A DNA stretch of 64,000 nucleotides from UBA2279 sp034399355. Lineage in GTDB: Bacteria; Actinomycetota; Coriobacteriia; Anaerosomatales; Anaerosomataceae. Below, piece by piece: positions 16,490 to 24,945 of this stretch. Made by a program: the position numbers and the translations under genes. The notes below the pieces were generated by a model that made no database searches, was not told where the DNA came from, and saw nothing but the letters and a program-made list of their open reading frames with translations. Every line of letters begins with the position of its first letter. Positions within the stretch are counted from its first letter, which is position 1. The stretch spans positions 1-64,000 of the forward strand of contig JAXMMT010000042.1 of NCBI GenBank assembly GCA_034399355.1, read 5' to 3'.

Positions 16490-17731
16490 GTGTATCCGTG
16501 CGTCATACTCCCCACGTTCTGGACGCGTCGCCGCAGCCGCGTCGCCGAGCGTCACCATATCGCGTACGATCACCCGACGCCGGTGGACCAGGACGGCACG
16601 CTTCCGGACCTATTGCACTCGCTCGAGGAGGTGCGCGGGCTTGGTCGCGTCCTGGTGCTTGCGGCGACCACCGACCCCTCAATAGAGCACGAGGCCGAGG
16701 ACCGCGTCAGGGCCATCCTCGCCGACTTCCCCGACATCGACGCGCTTGTGATCGGTGCTGCCGAGATAGGCTCACTGCACCGTCGCATGGAGCAGCTGGA
16801 GTTCGCTGACCTTATCGGTGGCGTCAGTCTGTCCGGCTACGGTGCCGTGCGAAACGTGGGGCTGATCGCAGCGGCAGTGCTCGGTAGCGAAACAGTCGTG
16901 TTCGTCGATGACGACCAGATCGTCACGGACCCGGCGTTTTTGGAGACCGCGCTCGAGGGCATCGGTGAACGCACTGCTTCCGGCAAAGTGATCATGGCGA
17001 AGAGTGGTTTCTACACCGATGAGGCGGGCAGCTATCACGCGAAGGACAACGCGCCGTGGTCCGACATGTTCTGGCGTCAGAACGATTTCTATAACCGGGC
17101 ACTTGCGATCGTCACTGCTCCACCGCGCATACGGCCGAGTACCCTTGCCTTCGGCGGATGTCTTGCCCTGCACCGCGACATGTACTGCAACGTTTCGTTC
17201 GATCCGTGGGTCGCGCGGGGCGAGGATGTCGACTACGTGATCAACGCGCGCATGCACGGAGGCGACGTGTTTTTGGACGGTGAGTGGTCCATCGTGCATA
17301 AGCCACCGACGGTTCCCGGAACGGCGCAACAGTTTCGCCAGGATGTCTACCGCTTCATCTACGAGCACCGCAAGCTCGAGTTCTCCAAGTCGCAGGTGGA
17401 TCTTCGCCAGGTGACACCCGAGTCGCTCATGGCCTATCCGGGCCAGTTCGTCAGCAGCTCCATCGGTTGGCGCGCTCGGGCCACGGCGCTGCTGCGTGCC
17501 ATCGCCGGCAAGGAACGCCGAGAGTACTTCAACATCTCCCGTACCGCGGTGCTGGAAGCGTCTGTGTATGCGCGCGAGAACTGTGAGCGCTACTTTGCCT
17601 TCCAGCGGCGCTGGCCGATCTTCATGGATCGGCTGTGGGAGGACATCGCCCTCAAGTCGCTGTTCACCGGCGAGCGCCGTGTCGACCGCAGCGCGATCAC
17701 GGGTCGCTTTCCCGTGATTCGCACAGACTGA
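16490..17731 (+). CDS. Glycosyltransferase-like protein (family 2-type fold)
   Basis: A 413-residue protein with a GT-A-like pattern: an N-terminal strand (YPCVILPTFW), an acidic triplet in VFVDDDQIV at about 140-142 acting like a DxD metal/nucleotide-sugar site, FGGCLALHRDM, then RGEDVDYVINARMHGGDVFL, which fits the catalytic acidic region of family 2 enzymes. No membrane helices are evident, so it is probably cytoplasmic. Donor and acceptor cannot be named. The start is a GTG with GAGAGG seven bases upstream. Its stop overlaps the next ATG (TGATG). A 121-base gap separates it from amrS, so it likely begins a new unit. Confidence 0.7.
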   Translation: MYPCVILPTFWTRRRSRVAERHHIAYDHPTPVDQDGTLPDLLHSLEEVRGLGRVLVLAATTDPSIEHEAEDRVRAILADFPDIDALVIGAAEIGSLHRRMEQLEFADLIGGVSLSGYGAVRNVGLIAAAVLGSETVVFVDDDQIVTDPAFLETALEGIGERTASGKVIMAKSGFYTDEAGSYHAKDNAPWSDMFWRQNDFYNRALAIVTAPPRIRPSTLAFGGCLALHRDMYCNVSFDPWVARGEDVDYVINARMHGGDVFLDGEWSIVHKPPTVPGTAQQFRQDVYRFIYEHRKLEFSKSQVDLRQVTPESLMAYPGQFVSSSIGWRARATALLRAIAGKERREYFNISRTAVLEASVYARENCERYFAFQRRWPIFMDRLWEDIALKSLFTGERRVDRSAITGRFPVIRTD

Positions 17732-18531
17732 TGTCTGTCTCGGACGTCGTCTGGTCCCTGCTCATCGGAGTCGGGTCGGGCTTTCTGTCGGGACAGTTCG
17801 GTATCGGTGGCGGAATGGTGATCACACCCGCCATCAGGCTTCTCCTCGGCAGGCCCGAGCTCATTGCAGTTGGCACGCCGCTGCCCATCATCATCCCGAC
17901 GGCGGTCGCGGGGGCGATCGCGTACGCACGGCGGGGGCTGATCGACCTGCGCGCGGGAATCACGATCGGGCTCGCCGGCTCGATCACTTCCGTTGCCGGA
18001 GCCTGGCTGACCAGGCTTGTGGGGGGCTCGTTCGTGCTTGTCGTCACCGCAGTCGTCATCTGCTACATGGCGCTCGACATGGCGCTGCTGGCCTTCCGTA
18101 AAGCACCGACGAACGTAGAGCCGGGCGTTGTGCCGGCAGTACTGCACGGTGTCGCGAAGCGAGCGCCGCTTGGTTATCTCGCGTTGGGGCTTGTGACCGG
18201 TCTCTACTCGGGGTTTCTCGGTCTCGGTGGGGGATTCGTCGTCGTGCCGTCGCTCATCCGGTGGTTCGGCTTCGACGCCAAACGGGCCATCGGAACGAGT
18301 CTCGTGGTCGTGTCCGTTCTCGCTGTGCCGGGTAGCATCACGCACTACCTGCTCGGCCACGTCGACCCGTGGATCGTCGGTGCGATGGCGCTGGGAGTCG
18401 TACCCGGAGCGTTGCTGGGCGCTCGAGTCACAGCGGTCGCCAGCGAGCGCACCGTCAAAATCGCATTCTCTAGTCTGCTGCTCGTGGTGGGAGTTGTGCT
18501 CGCTCTCGCGGAGTTGGGAGTGTTGGGGTGA
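17731..18531 (+). CDS. TauE/SafE family membrane transport protein
   Basis: A 266-residue protein with about eight hydrophobic helices and two glycine-rich repeats, FLSGQFGIGGGMVITPAIRL at the N-terminus and FLGLGGGFVVVPSLIRWFG in the second half. This is the internal duplication of the TauE/SafE (DUF81) family. Members export or import sulfur-containing anions such as sulfite or sulfoacetate; the substrate here is unknown. The ATG overlaps the glycosyltransferase stop, and the GTG of the acetyltransferase overlaps its own stop, so the three are translationally coupled. Confidence 0.9.
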   Translation: MSVSDVVWSLLIGVGSGFLSGQFGIGGGMVITPAIRLLLGRPELIAVGTPLPIIIPTAVAGAIAYARRGLIDLRAGITIGLAGSITSVAGAWLTRLVGGSFVLVVTAVVICYMALDMALLAFRKAPTNVEPGVVPAVLHGVAKRAPLGYLALGLVTGLYSGFLGLGGGFVVVPSLIRWFGFDAKRAIGTSLVVVSVLAVPGSITHYLLGHVDPWIVGAMALGVVPGALLGARVTAVASERTVKIAFSSLLLVVGVVLALAELGVLG

Positions 18532-19373
18532 GGAATGCGTTGCGCATTGGCAATGAGACCGACCTCGCAATGGTGTGGAGTGCCGTATGCGCTGCGCATA
18601 TATTTGGTGAGCGCGACGAGTTCAACCGGTTCTTCGGGGAGGCCCCCTGGCGGGTTCAAGTGACTGACGCCGGCGAGGCGGCAGTCCTCGAGCGCTGGCG
18701 CGAGCATCTCAACGTGCTGAGCGTGCGTGGTCTGTGGTGTGCCGAACGGCGCGTGGCTGCTCTCATGTCTTCGCTCGACGCCGTGTCGTCACGACAAGGC
18801 TTCGCGGACATCTTGAGCCCCATCGTTCCCGAGTCGCATGCTGAACCCTACCGTGATGCCGGGATGCACGTCTGCCAGCGAGTCATCACGATGCGACTCG
18901 ATCGTCTCCAGCACCAGGAACCTGTGCCTTCGTCACTACCCGAAGGGGTCACGCTGCGCCTTGGTTGTCCCGATGACCTTGAAGCGCTTGTCGCAATCGA
19001 CATCACCGCGTTCGACGCTTTCTGGCGGGGAGACGCTCCCACCATCAGTCGCTATCTCTCGCTGGGTCGTGTCATGGTGGCCGAGGCCGCGGGGCAGCTC
19101 ATCGGCTATACTCTTGCCACCGTCGAACGCGAGGAGGGCATGCTCGGCCGCTTGACGGTCGTGCCTCGGCACCGCGGTCGCGGTGTGGGGACATGGCTGC
19201 TGAACGATGCGGTCGAGTATCTTGTCCGTGCAGGCGCTTTTGCGGTGTCGCTGTGTACGCAAGAGGACAATGCGATGTCGCGGTCATTATACGGGCGGGC
19301 GGGTTTCCGCGAGGTCGGCGAGACTTCGGTACTTCTCGCGTATGGAAGGACGCCGGAGACGCAGGCGATCTAG
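18528..19373 (+). CDS. GNAT-family N-acetyltransferase
   Basis: A 281-residue protein. The C-terminal half has the GNAT acetyl-CoA motif (LGRLTVVPRHRGRGVGTWLL) followed by SLCTQEDNAMSRSLYGRAGF, the standard motif A and B pair. The N-terminal half resembles a second, degraded GNAT-like domain without a clear acyl-CoA motif. It starts with GTG overlapping the previous stop, with GGGAG seven bases upstream. The substrate is unknown. A LytS-type kinase gene starts 19 bases later. Confidence 0.85.
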   Translation: MRNALRIGNETDLAMVWSAVCAAHIFGERDEFNRFFGEAPWRVQVTDAGEAAVLERWREHLNVLSVRGLWCAERRVAALMSSLDAVSSRQGFADILSPIVPESHAEPYRDAGMHVCQRVITMRLDRLQHQEPVPSSLPEGVTLRLGCPDDLEALVAIDITAFDAFWRGDAPTISRYLSLGRVMVAEAAGQLIGYTLATVEREEGMLGRLTVVPRHRGRGVGTWLLNDAVEYLVRAGAFAVSLCTQEDNAMSRSLYGRAGFREVGETSVLLAYGRTPETQAI

Positions 19374-19392
19374 GGCTGCTGAAAGGGATCGA

Positions 19393-20697
19393 ATGTCGAG
19401 CAGACGGACCATCGTGGTCGACGTGATGTTGGTGATCGCCACCTCGGTCATCGGTATCATCAGCGCCGCAGCTATCATCGTGCCCAACGCTGTGCCTCGA
19501 CCCGTCTTTATCACAGCGGTCATTGGTCTCGTTATCGTCGCGTTCGGCTCGGTCATCGCCCGGATGGCGACAAGGCCCGACCATCTCAAGGCCCTCCAAT
19601 CGCACCAGATCCTCGAAATCGCCGATCGCAGCCTTGCATACCTGCGACGTGGTCTCGACCAGCACACGGCGGGCGCCGTGTGCCGTCTCGCCTTGGAAGA
19701 GAGTGAGGCGGCGGCGGTTGCGATCACCGACACGGAGGCCGTTCTCGGCTTCGCCGGTCTCGGCGAGGACCACCACGAGGTTGGCAGGCCCATCCTCACG
19801 CGCGCGACGCGAGAGGCGATCGAGATGAACGAGCGCCGCGTGCTTGCGTCTCGCGACGAGATCGGCTGCCCAAAGGTCGGCTGCCTGCTTCGCGCCGCCA
19901 TCGTCGTGCCGCTCGAGATACGCGATGAGTCCGTGGGAACGCTGAAGTTCTACTACACGACGCCGCGCCTGCTCAATGAGACGCAGGTGACGATGGTAGA
20001 GGGCCTCGCGAAGCTGCTCTCCACGCAGCTCGAACTCTCCGAGCTGGAGCGGCAGACCCAGCTCGCGTGCCGCATGGAACTCAAAGCGCTGCAGGCGCAG
20101 ATAAACCCGCACTTCCTGTTCAACACGATCAATACCATTGCCATGCTGATCCGCACCGAGCCGATGAAGGCGCGTGATCTGCTGCGCGAGTTCGCCCGCT
20201 TCTATCGCAGGATGCTCGAGAACAACGAGGGCCTCGTCCCGCTGCGCGAGGAGCTCGAGTACACGCGCAGTTACCTGACGTTCGAGCGTGCCCGGTTCGA
20301 CGAACGGCTGCACATGTCCGAGCACGTCCCCGATGAGATGCTCGACATCGTCGTGCCTGCGTTCATCCTGCAGCCGCTCGTCGAGAACTGTGTGCAACAC
20401 GGTATCAAGCCAGAGGGCGTACTCAACATCTCCATCGATGGTGTGCGCGACGGGCGTGTCGCGAACTTGGTGGTGCGCGATGACGGGGTCGGCATCGTGG
20501 CTGACGATCTGTCCCGTGTGCTCACCCCCGGCTTCGGGAAGGGGCTAGGCATTGCGCTCAAGAACATCGACGATAGACTCAAGGGGTACTTCGGTGTGGG
20601 AAGCAGCCTGCTCGTGGAGAGCATCGAGGGCACTGGTACAGCGGTGACGCTCACGCTCGTGCTGCCCGAGGAACGAGAGGGAGGTAGTGATGCTTAA
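19393..20697 (+). CDS. LytS-type sensor histidine kinase
   Basis: A 434-residue protein with two N-terminal membrane helices (about 8-30 and 36-58), a GAF-like domain (about 75-225) and a His_kinase/HATPase pair. The LytS-family phospho-acceptor motif LQAQINPHFLFNTIN contains His240; FILQPLVENCVQHGI and DDGVGI/GKGLGIALKNI complete the ATP-binding site. An upstream in-frame ATG at 19207 lies inside the acetyltransferase gene and adds an Arg-rich leader, so I chose 19393 after GAAAGGGA. Its end overlaps the response regulator by 8 bases. The pair probably controls transport genes downstream (inference). Confidence 0.93.
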   Translation: MSSRRTIVVDVMLVIATSVIGIISAAAIIVPNAVPRPVFITAVIGLVIVAFGSVIARMATRPDHLKALQSHQILEIADRSLAYLRRGLDQHTAGAVCRLALEESEAAAVAITDTEAVLGFAGLGEDHHEVGRPILTRATREAIEMNERRVLASRDEIGCPKVGCLLRAAIVVPLEIRDESVGTLKFYYTTPRLLNETQVTMVEGLAKLLSTQLELSELERQTQLACRMELKALQAQINPHFLFNTINTIAMLIRTEPMKARDLLREFARFYRRMLENNEGLVPLREELEYTRSYLTFERARFDERLHMSEHVPDEMLDIVVPAFILQPLVENCVQHGIKPEGVLNISIDGVRDGRVANLVVRDDGVGIVADDLSRVLTPGFGKGLGIALKNIDDRLKGYFGVGSSLLVESIEGTGTAVTLTLVLPEEREGGSDA

Positions 20698-21397
20698 AGC
20701 GCTCGTCGTGGACGATGAGGCTCCAGCGCGCTCCGAACTCCGCTACCTGCTCGAAGAGGCTGGTGGTGTGGAGGTCGTCGGCGAGGCGTCCAACGCCCAG
20801 GAAGCGCTTCAGCTCATCAAGGCCATTCCTTACGATGTCGTGTTCCTCGACATCGACATGCCGGGTCTCTCCGGCATGCAGCTTGCCGAGGTTCTGGTGC
20901 AGCTCGAGCGTCAGCCTGCGGTCATCTTCGTGACCGCCTACAGCGAACATGCGGTCAAGGCGTTCGAAGTGCAGGCGACCGACTATCTCATGAAGCCGGT
21001 CGAGGTCGACCGGCTGCGACAGGCCATTGAGCGGCTGATCCCGTCCGAGGACGCGCCGGCGCGCATCGAGCGCGTCCCGGTGGAGAAGGCCGGCAGGAAG
21101 TTGCTCCTCCGGGTCGGTGAGATCTTCTACATCATGGCGAAGGACGACTACTCCTACATCTTCACGTCTGATGAGCGCTATCTCTCGACGATCTCACTCG
21201 CGCAGCTTGAGCAGAAGCTCGAGCCGCAAGGCTTCTTCCGTGTCCACCGTCGCTTCGTCGTTAACCTGTCACAGGTCAAAGAGGTCGCGCCCATGTACGG
21301 TGGTACGATGCTGCTCACGCTCAAGGACAAGACTGCGACTCAGGTGCCGGCGTCCCGAAGGCGCGTTCCCTCGCTCAAGAAGGCGCTGGGGCTGTAG
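20690..21397 (+). CDS. LytTR-family response regulator
   Basis: A 235-residue regulator. The receiver domain has VVDDE, phospho-acceptor Asp54 in VFLDIDMPGLSG, and Lys in DYLMKPV. The C-terminal LytTR DNA-binding domain shows GEIFYIMAKDDYSYIFTSDERYLS, FFRVHRRFVVNLSQV and VPASRRRVPSLKKAL. LytTR proteins bind short direct repeats and often control carbon-acid uptake or cell-envelope genes. A GTG codon sits one codon upstream; ATG is preferred. The partner kinase overlaps it by 8 bases. Confidence 0.93.
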   Translation: MLKALVVDDEAPARSELRYLLEEAGGVEVVGEASNAQEALQLIKAIPYDVVFLDIDMPGLSGMQLAEVLVQLERQPAVIFVTAYSEHAVKAFEVQATDYLMKPVEVDRLRQAIERLIPSEDAPARIERVPVEKAGRKLLLRVGEIFYIMAKDDYSYIFTSDERYLSTISLAQLEQKLEPQGFFRVHRRFVVNLSQVKEVAPMYGGTMLLTLKDKTATQVPASRRRVPSLKKALGL

Positions 21398-21399
21398 GT

Positions 21400-21852
21400 G
21401 TGCGCGTCGGTGTTATCTCGGACACACATGGCACGCTGTCGGCAGTGGTACACGATGTGTTCGCCGGTGTCGACCACATCATCCACGCCGGCGACGTAGG
21501 TTCCGCGGCGGTGTTGGCCGAACTCGAGACAATCGCTCCCGTCACGGCTGTCCACGGCAACACCGACTCGACCGAGATCGCCTTCACGCTTCCGGCCCGT
21601 GTCTCGGTGACGGTTGCAGGCACGCGTTTTCTCGCGGGTCACATACGTGCCGAACTCACGCGTCCGGGCGTCCCGGATGATGTTGATGTCGTCGTTTTCG
21701 GCCACACACATGTGCCGCTGACCGAGCGTCGCGCCGGCGTCCTGTATGTGAACCCTGGCTCGGCTTCGCGCAGCAGAGGCGGCCACGGCCGCACCGTTGC
21801 CGTCGTTGAAGACACCGTCGGCGGTCTCGAAGCGCGCATCGTCGGTCTCTGA
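21400..21852 (+). CDS. YfcE/MJ0936-type metallophosphoesterase
   Basis: A 150-residue compact metallophosphoesterase, full length for the family. The metal ligands appear in order: SDTHG (residues 7-11), HAGDVG, HGNTDS, an AGH motif and FGHTHVP, followed by the NPGS motif near the C-terminus. Members hydrolyse phosphodiesters in vitro and depend on Mn or Ni; the natural substrate is often unknown. The GTG start lies 2 bases after the LytTR regulator stop, so it is co-transcribed with that pair. A hairpin follows. Confidence 0.92.
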   Translation: MRVGVISDTHGTLSAVVHDVFAGVDHIIHAGDVGSAAVLAELETIAPVTAVHGNTDSTEIAFTLPARVSVTVAGTRFLAGHIRAELTRPGVPDDVDVVVFGHTHVPLTERRAGVLYVNPGSASRSRGGHGRTVAVVEDTVGGLEARIVGL

Positions 21853-21861
21853 GCCCTGCGG

Positions 21862-21901
21862 ACGGCCCCTACACCGGCGGTGAACGGTCGTCAGGGGCCG
21901 T
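21862..21901 (+). terminator. Hairpin after the phosphoesterase gene
   Basis: ACGGCCCCT at 21862-21870 is perfectly complementary to AGGGGCCGT at 21893-21901, with a 22-base GC-rich loop. It lies just after the stop codon at 21852. There is no U-run. It is the likely end of the lytS-lytT-phosphoesterase transcript. Confidence 0.55.
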
Positions 21902-22077
21902 GAGCGGCCTGGAAACGCTCGACTACCTTGCTGCCAGCCACTCACCCCCTCACTCACCCCTCTAGCCGAAGGCTGCGTGCCGTACGCGGTGGCTTCATCG
22001 CGCGTGCGGCGCTGCCCTTGTACGTTGATTGTGTGGGCGGGCCGATCCGCCCGTCTGTCTTCGAGGAGGTGAAGCGC
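21902..22077 (+). promoter_or_regulatory. Upstream region of the stress-protein/symporter genes
   Basis: It contains TACGTTGAT at 22021-22029, a match to the single half-site consensus of LytTR regulators, although a second correctly spaced repeat is not seen. A GGGCGG/CCGCCC hairpin (22035-22040 with 22047-22052) lies between this and the GAGGAGG ribosome site. No clear -10/-35 pair was identified. Confidence 0.35.
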
Positions 22078-22572
22078 ATGAAAGTCTGCATCAAGGGTGC
22101 TGCGGAGGACCTCAGGCTCGGCGACATCCAAGAAGTGTGTCATGAGATCGACCGCATCCTGCTTCCGACCGATGGCTCTGAGCCCTCGGTCGCTGCCACG
22201 GAGTACGCGGTCATTCTGGCCAAGACGTTCGGCGCCACGGTCAGGGCGATCTACGTCGATACCGGCCTGGAAGCGCTGGAGTATCCAGAGGAGATCATGA
22301 ACGAAGACGTCTACGAGGGCGTCCACCCGTCGGTCAAGGGGCTCGTCATCGCCAAGACGATGTGCGAGCGCAACGGCGTCGAATGTGAGGTCGCCGTCAT
22401 CCAGGGCGGCGTTGCAAAGCGCATCGTCGCTCAGGCCGAGTCGTGGAAAGCCGACATGATCGTTGTCGGCGACACCGGCCGAACAGGCATCAAACGTATC
22501 GCGCTCGGTTCGGTCGCCGAGACGGTCGTCAAAGGCTCACCCGTTCCCGTGGTGGTCGTGAAGGCCGACTAG
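22078..22572 (+). CDS. Universal stress protein (UspA family)
   Basis: A 164-residue cytoplasmic protein. After an unusual N-terminal 25 residues come IDRILLPTDGSEPS and the C-terminal ATP-binding signature VVGDTGRTGIKRIALGSVAETVVKGSPVPVVVV (G-2x-G-9x-G type), so it is probably an ATP-binding Usp. An upstream in-frame start at 21928 is possible, but the strong GAGGAGGTG eight bases before the ATG at 22078 favours this start. It lies 56 bases ahead of a DUF485/symporter pair. Usp genes beside acetate-type symporters are common, hinting at a shared response to carbon or energy state (inference). Confidence 0.92.
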   Translation: MKVCIKGAAEDLRLGDIQEVCHEIDRILLPTDGSEPSVAATEYAVILAKTFGATVRAIYVDTGLEALEYPEEIMNEDVYEGVHPSVKGLVIAKTMCERNGVECEVAVIQGGVAKRIVAQAESWKADMIVVGDTGRTGIKRIALGSVAETVVKGSPVPVVVVKAD

Positions 22573-22628
22573 AACGCCCGCATCCGTAGCCGAGGGACTC
22601 GGCTGGAAAGCAATAGAGGAGGTGCAAC

Positions 22629-23015
22629 ATGGGAGACACGACGATGCAGCCCGCAACCACTGCGGCAACCGCTGGTTCGCGGGCACAGATCCAGCACGGC
22701 ACCCACATCGACACCATCGAGAACGTTGACATCGTGTTTCGTGCCCAGCGGAAGCTTTCTTTCACGTACGGCGCGTGGTTCTTCGGCGTGACGCTTGCGA
22801 TCCCGGCGTCCTCGGTGTGGTGGAAGGGCTGGTACGCCACCCCGATCTGGGGCGGCTTCACGATGAACTACCTGTTCGTATCACTGCTCTACTACGTGTT
22901 TCTTTGGACGATGGCCTGGACCTACTCGAAGCAGGCCGACAAGCTCGACGAACAGCTCATGCATATGGCGGACGCCGATGAGGCGTCGGCTGCGATGACC
23001 GGAAAGGAGGGGTAG
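22629..23015 (+). CDS. DUF485-type small membrane protein (symporter partner)
   Basis: A 128-residue protein. A hydrophilic N-terminus precedes two membrane helices (about 50-70 and 82-105), with the DUF485-like FRAQRKLSFTYGAWFF start and a charged tail (YSKQADKLDEQL). DUF485 proteins are regularly encoded just upstream of ActP-type symporters and are thought to assist them. The ATG has an AGGAGGTG ribosome site. The symporter GTG lies only 2 bases after the stop, which supports the assignment. Confidence 0.82.
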   Translation: MGDTTMQPATTAATAGSRAQIQHGTHIDTIENVDIVFRAQRKLSFTYGAWFFGVTLAIPASSVWWKGWYATPIWGGFTMNYLFVSLLYYVFLWTMAWTYSKQADKLDEQLMHMADADEASAAMTGKEG

Positions 23016-23017
23016 CG

Positions 23018-24850
23018 GTGGGAAATCTCAACACCATAGCGATCGCGCTCGTCATTGTGCTGATCCTGTTCACGGTCTCGCTGACGATCTTCGCTAATCG
23101 CTTTACCCGTACGACCGCCGACTTCTATCTGGCCGGTCGCAAAGTCGGCTCCTTTGCCAACGCATCGGCGATCTCGGGCGACTATCTGTCCGCCGCGTCG
23201 TTCCTCGGCGTCGCCGGCGCCGTCTACGCGTCCGGCCTTGACGGCGTCTGGTACGCGGCGGGATTCGCCGGCGGCTTCATGGTCGTGGTGCTCTTCATCG
23301 CATCGGCGCTTCGCCGCTTCGGTGAGTACACGGTTGCTGACTTCGCGTTCGGGCGTTTCGGATCTCACCGTATCCGTCTCGTTACCGTGGTAATGGTGCT
23401 CCTTACGAGCATGTTCTACATGGCGCCCCAGATGTATGGCGCAGGCACGACGTGGAAGGTGCTCGTGGGTCGTGGCATCTTCGGCCTGGACCCATACACC
23501 TCCGGTGTCGTTGTCGTCGCAGCGATCATGATGTTCTATGTCGCCGTCGGCGGCATGAAGGGCACCACGCTCAACCAGATCTTCCAGTTCTGGTGGCTGA
23601 ACTTCGCGATGATCATGGTGGTCATCTTCGCCTTCGGCAACGGCTTCAGCTATCCGGCTGCTCTCCAGGCGGCATCGGACGGTACGATCGTCAACAGCAA
23701 GGTAGTGACGGTCGAGCAGCTTACTGCCGACGACGGCGCGATGCTGGCGAAAGCCGAAGGCGTCATGTCTGCCGAGGAGTTCGCCAAGGTACAAGGGGCC
23801 GTCGATGTCGGCGATCCGGCTGCCAAGGTCCCTGTGGCGCTTCCTGCCGTCAACAAGCTGCACGAGATGCGCGATGCGCTCTTCAACGAGCCGGGACATC
23901 GCTACAACACTTTCGACCAGTTCTCGATGGTGCTGGCCCTTGTCCTTGGTACCGCGGGTCTGCCACACATCCTGAACCGGTACTACACCAACCCGTCTGG
24001 TGCGGCAGCGCGCCGCTCCACCTTCTGGGTGCTCGTCTTCATCGGCATCTTCTATATCATGGCCCCCATCGCCGGTCTTGCCGGTATCAATATCATCAAG
24101 AATGCTGTGGCCAACGGCACGGCTCCGGCCACCGCCGACTACGTCAATGGCATGCTTGTGAAGTCTGACGCCATCATGCCGACCATCGCTCAGATCCTTG
24201 GCGGCGAATGGCTGATGGGTATCGTCTCGGCGGGCGCCTTCGCGGCTATGTTCTCCACGATCGGTGGCCTGCTCATCGCTTCGGCATCAGCCGTCGGCCA
24301 CGACGTCTATGAGAAGTACGTCAACCCCAATGCAAGTGAGAAGCAGCGTGTGTTCGTCGGTAAGGCTGCAGTCGTCGTCTTCGCTCTCATCGCGATGGGT
24401 ATCGGTCTGGGTATCCCGGCCTCAGGTCTGGACCAGGCGTACCCGGCGCTGATCGCCATGATGGTGACCTGGGCGTTCGCTGTTGGCGCGGGAGCGTTCG
24501 TCCCGATGTTGCTCACCGGCATCTGGTGGAAGGGCACCACGGAGCGTGGCGCTATCTCCGGCATGCTCGTCGGCGGCGGCGGCTCGATATTCATCATCGT
24601 GCTGAACATCCTGAGCCAGCTTGGCATCATCGGAAAGACGGGCCTGATCGGGTTCCTCGGAGGTCTGACCTTCCCGACGCTGTTCACGTTCCCGCTGGCG
24701 ATCGCGACGATCATCGTCGTCAGCAAGCTGGATGGGCAGCTTCCCAAGAATCTGGACGAGATCTGGATGCGAATCCACGGGACCGCTCACGAGCGGTATG
24801 AGAAGGAGCACGGCTTGGACAAGGTGAGCACCATGTTCGCCAAGCACTAG
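23018..24850 (+). CDS. actP: Sodium:solute symporter, ActP-type (acetate/monocarboxylate)
   Basis: A 610-residue integral membrane protein with about 13-14 helices. Family features are TADFYLAGRKVGSFANASAISGDYLSAASFLG at the start, VAVGGMKGTTLNQIFQFWW, PHILNRYYT, and AAMFSTIGGLLIASASAVGHD. This is the solute:sodium symporter pattern closest to acetate/pyruvate permeases. A soluble insertion (about residues 215-290) between helices is longer than in E. coli ActP. Partnered with the DUF485 gene 2 bases upstream. Acetate, pyruvate or another short carboxylate is the likely substrate, which fits the ferredoxin-linked 2-oxoacid metabolism. Start GTG after GGAGGGG. Confidence 0.88.
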   Translation: MGNLNTIAIALVIVLILFTVSLTIFANRFTRTTADFYLAGRKVGSFANASAISGDYLSAASFLGVAGAVYASGLDGVWYAAGFAGGFMVVVLFIASALRRFGEYTVADFAFGRFGSHRIRLVTVVMVLLTSMFYMAPQMYGAGTTWKVLVGRGIFGLDPYTSGVVVVAAIMMFYVAVGGMKGTTLNQIFQFWWLNFAMIMVVIFAFGNGFSYPAALQAASDGTIVNSKVVTVEQLTADDGAMLAKAEGVMSAEEFAKVQGAVDVGDPAAKVPVALPAVNKLHEMRDALFNEPGHRYNTFDQFSMVLALVLGTAGLPHILNRYYTNPSGAAARRSTFWVLVFIGIFYIMAPIAGLAGINIIKNAVANGTAPATADYVNGMLVKSDAIMPTIAQILGGEWLMGIVSAGAFAAMFSTIGGLLIASASAVGHDVYEKYVNPNASEKQRVFVGKAAVVVFALIAMGIGLGIPASGLDQAYPALIAMMVTWAFAVGAGAFVPMLLTGIWWKGTTERGAISGMLVGGGGSIFIIVLNILSQLGIIGKTGLIGFLGGLTFPTLFTFPLAIATIIVVSKLDGQLPKNLDEIWMRIHGTAHERYEKEHGLDKVSTMFAKH

Positions 24851-24899
24851 TCGATACATCCCCCAGTCGGGGCTCCACCCCCCAGGGAGCTCTCGAGCA

Positions 24900-24932
24900 G
24901 GCGCCGGTCCTCCATCCCGGAGGGCCGGCGCC
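24900..24932. terminator. Strong bidirectional hairpin between actP and pgi
   Basis: GGCGCCGGTCCTCC (24900-24913) pairs with GGAGGGCCGGCGCC (24919-24932) with one G-T wobble and a short loop, giving a 14-bp stem. It lies between two convergent genes and can serve both strands. No U-run follows on either side. Confidence 0.8.
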
Positions 24933-24945
24933 GTCACGTCCGGCG

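Noticed and set aside
22021..22029. A confident LytTR operator upstream of the stress protein
   Set aside because: Only one half-site matches; no second repeat at the expected 12-13-base spacing, so it is reported only as a hint.
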